From NCBI RefSeq assembly GCF_047948215.1, contig NC_134457.1:16280626-16344625 (forward strand): a stretch of DNA of 64,000 nt, given 5' to 3'. Below, piece after piece: positions 63,011 through 64,000 of the stretch. The notes beneath the pieces were generated by a model that made no database searches, was not told the DNA's origin, and worked only from the letters and a program-made list of their open reading frames with translations. Position numbers and translations under genes: made by a program. Each line of letters opens with the position of its first letter. Position 1 is the first letter of the stretch. The DNA comes from Lycorma delicatula. Its lineage: Eukaryota > Arthropoda > Insecta > Hemiptera > Fulgoridae.

Positions 63011-63865
63011 TAACATAGCAGTTACTGGCACGTTTTCCACATACAACTTAAGTAGCATCCCCTCTATACAAAAATACCATTTAAATATACAAAACTAAAA
63101 ATATTAAGCCTGCTATACAACAGGCAGCACTGGATGGTGCGTCTAGCACATAATTATTAAATCCAGTTACAAAGCTCCACCAATCAGACTCCTAATTAAC
63201 TATGAACTATTACAGTATAACTAGAGGTGCAGATCTGGGAAGAATACAAGATGAAAGTAGAATCAAACCACTCCATGTCATTTGACAATACAAAATAATA
63301 CATTAGTGTAAATACAAGATTGAATTTCTTAAAACTACCACAATAAAAATAGAATGAATCTAAATGTACTTTACTGCACTATAAAGAAAACAACAGTTTT
63401 CTGTGTTTTCCTAAACAACAGTTAAAAAAAAAAATAATAATAAATAAAAAAACCACTTTTTTTAATCAGGGTTTGCTACCTTGAATTATTTTTATGTCAA
63501 ATTTGTAAAAAGCTTATAAAAATTAAAAATATATATCTTTTAGAAAATTTTTATGTAAAAAGAATTATAATTTAATCTTAAAAATAATACAACAGACCAA
63601 AAATTGTCTAAAATATACAAGAAAAAAATACTTATTTAACACAGCTAATTATTGTAATCTTACTTAAAAGTGGGAGAGGGCTTCCTGAATCTTATGATGT
63701 TAATATAGATTGGGAGGGATAAAAAACCTTAAAATTTTACTTATTAAATTCATAAATGCATTCTCATGCTGAATTTAAAAAAAATATTTTATTACTTAAA
63801 ACAGTTCTTTTTAGATAAACATTAATATAACAACAGCCATAGAAAATGTACACGTAATTACTTAC
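63011..63865. other. NOL8 intron
   Basis: AT-rich, nothing recognised. Confidence 0.55.
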
Positions 63866-64000
63866 CACAGAAGATAGAGCCTTTTTAATAGTTTGTTTTC
63901 TTTGATCAATTGCTTTCTTCATTTCTTTAATAGATTTCAATCTTTTTTCATCAGCGTTTATAAAATTTCTTGAAAATTTACTCTCTGAACCATTATTTTT
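63866..64000 (-). CDS. NOL8: NOL8 exon, cut by the window edge
   Basis: At least 45 codons, running off the window at 64000. It includes KFSRNFINADEKRLKSIKEM and ends RKQTIKKALSSV, leaving in phase 0 at GTG/GTAAGT. The pattern .DEKRL..I.E..KA...RK..I..AL.S corresponds to the conserved helix of human NOL8 (VDEKRLAALRERQKAIE…IIQGAL). The RNA-recognition motif near the N-terminus would be encoded beyond the window. Charged, probably helical. Confidence 0.9.

Overview
This is an AT-rich window from a eukaryotic nuclear genome, almost certainly an insect and possibly a hemipteran (inferred from the transposon families and from an insect-like PDE8; not proven). It has no operons and no prokaryotic genes. 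Two host genes, both on the minus strand and cut into short exons with GT/AG borders, lie in a sea of transposon relics.

Gene 1, 2.6-40.2 kb, is a high-affinity cAMP phosphodiesterase of the PDE8 family. Seven exons are recognised. In transcript order they are a PAS-domain exon (40216-40002), a linker exon carrying the RKGS motif (35673-35555), a 48-nt mini-exon (30704-30657), an exon with the PDE8-specific RRMS...ARLH stretch (21571-21435), an exon leading into the catalytic domain (20414-20224), and two catalytic-domain exons (3925-3767 and 2743-2614). Splice phases agree wherever neighbouring exons can be joined. The exons for the metal-binding HD core should lie between 20.2 and 3.9 kb, but I cannot see them in that transposon-filled interval. 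The gene continues past both ends of what is seen.

Gene 2, 42-64 kb, is nucleolar protein 8 (NOL8, ribosome biogenesis). Its C-terminal half is spread over five exons (>64000-63866, 60132-59924, 49919-49708, 46632-46341, 42210-41987). It lies directly 5' of the PDE8 PAS exon, on the same strand. Because that PAS exon starts inside its domain, NOL8 may sit inside a PDE8 intron.

Mobile DNA, left to right: a jockey-like LINE ORF1 (1-1300, minus); part of a long-TIR Tc/mariner element joined to an RTE-like LINE, an intact 262-codon coiled-coil ORF and a BEL/Pao integrase relic (4.6-10.4 kb); a tRNA-derived SINE (10.4 kb); a 900-bp tandem duplication (15.3-17.1 kb); a deleted mariner (31.3-32.2 kb); a Tc-like element (36.1-37.5 kb); a Tigger/pogo element broken by a SINE (38.4-39.8 kb); another Tigger relic (44.5 kb); a LINE tail (47.1 kb); a second copy of the LINE, coiled-coil ORF and BEL block (50.2-53.7 kb) inside NOL8; a second, broken copy of a NOL8 exon (55.3 kb); a complete long-TIR Tc element with a SINE inserted in it (55.7-57.9 kb); and a mariner with near-perfect TIRs (61.1-62.3 kb).

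The most unusual structure is the mosaic of segmental duplications linking the PDE8 intron at 4.6-10 kb with the NOL8 intron at 48-57 kb. It has duplicated an open coiled-coil gene of unknown function almost without change, and has duplicated and broken a NOL8 exon.
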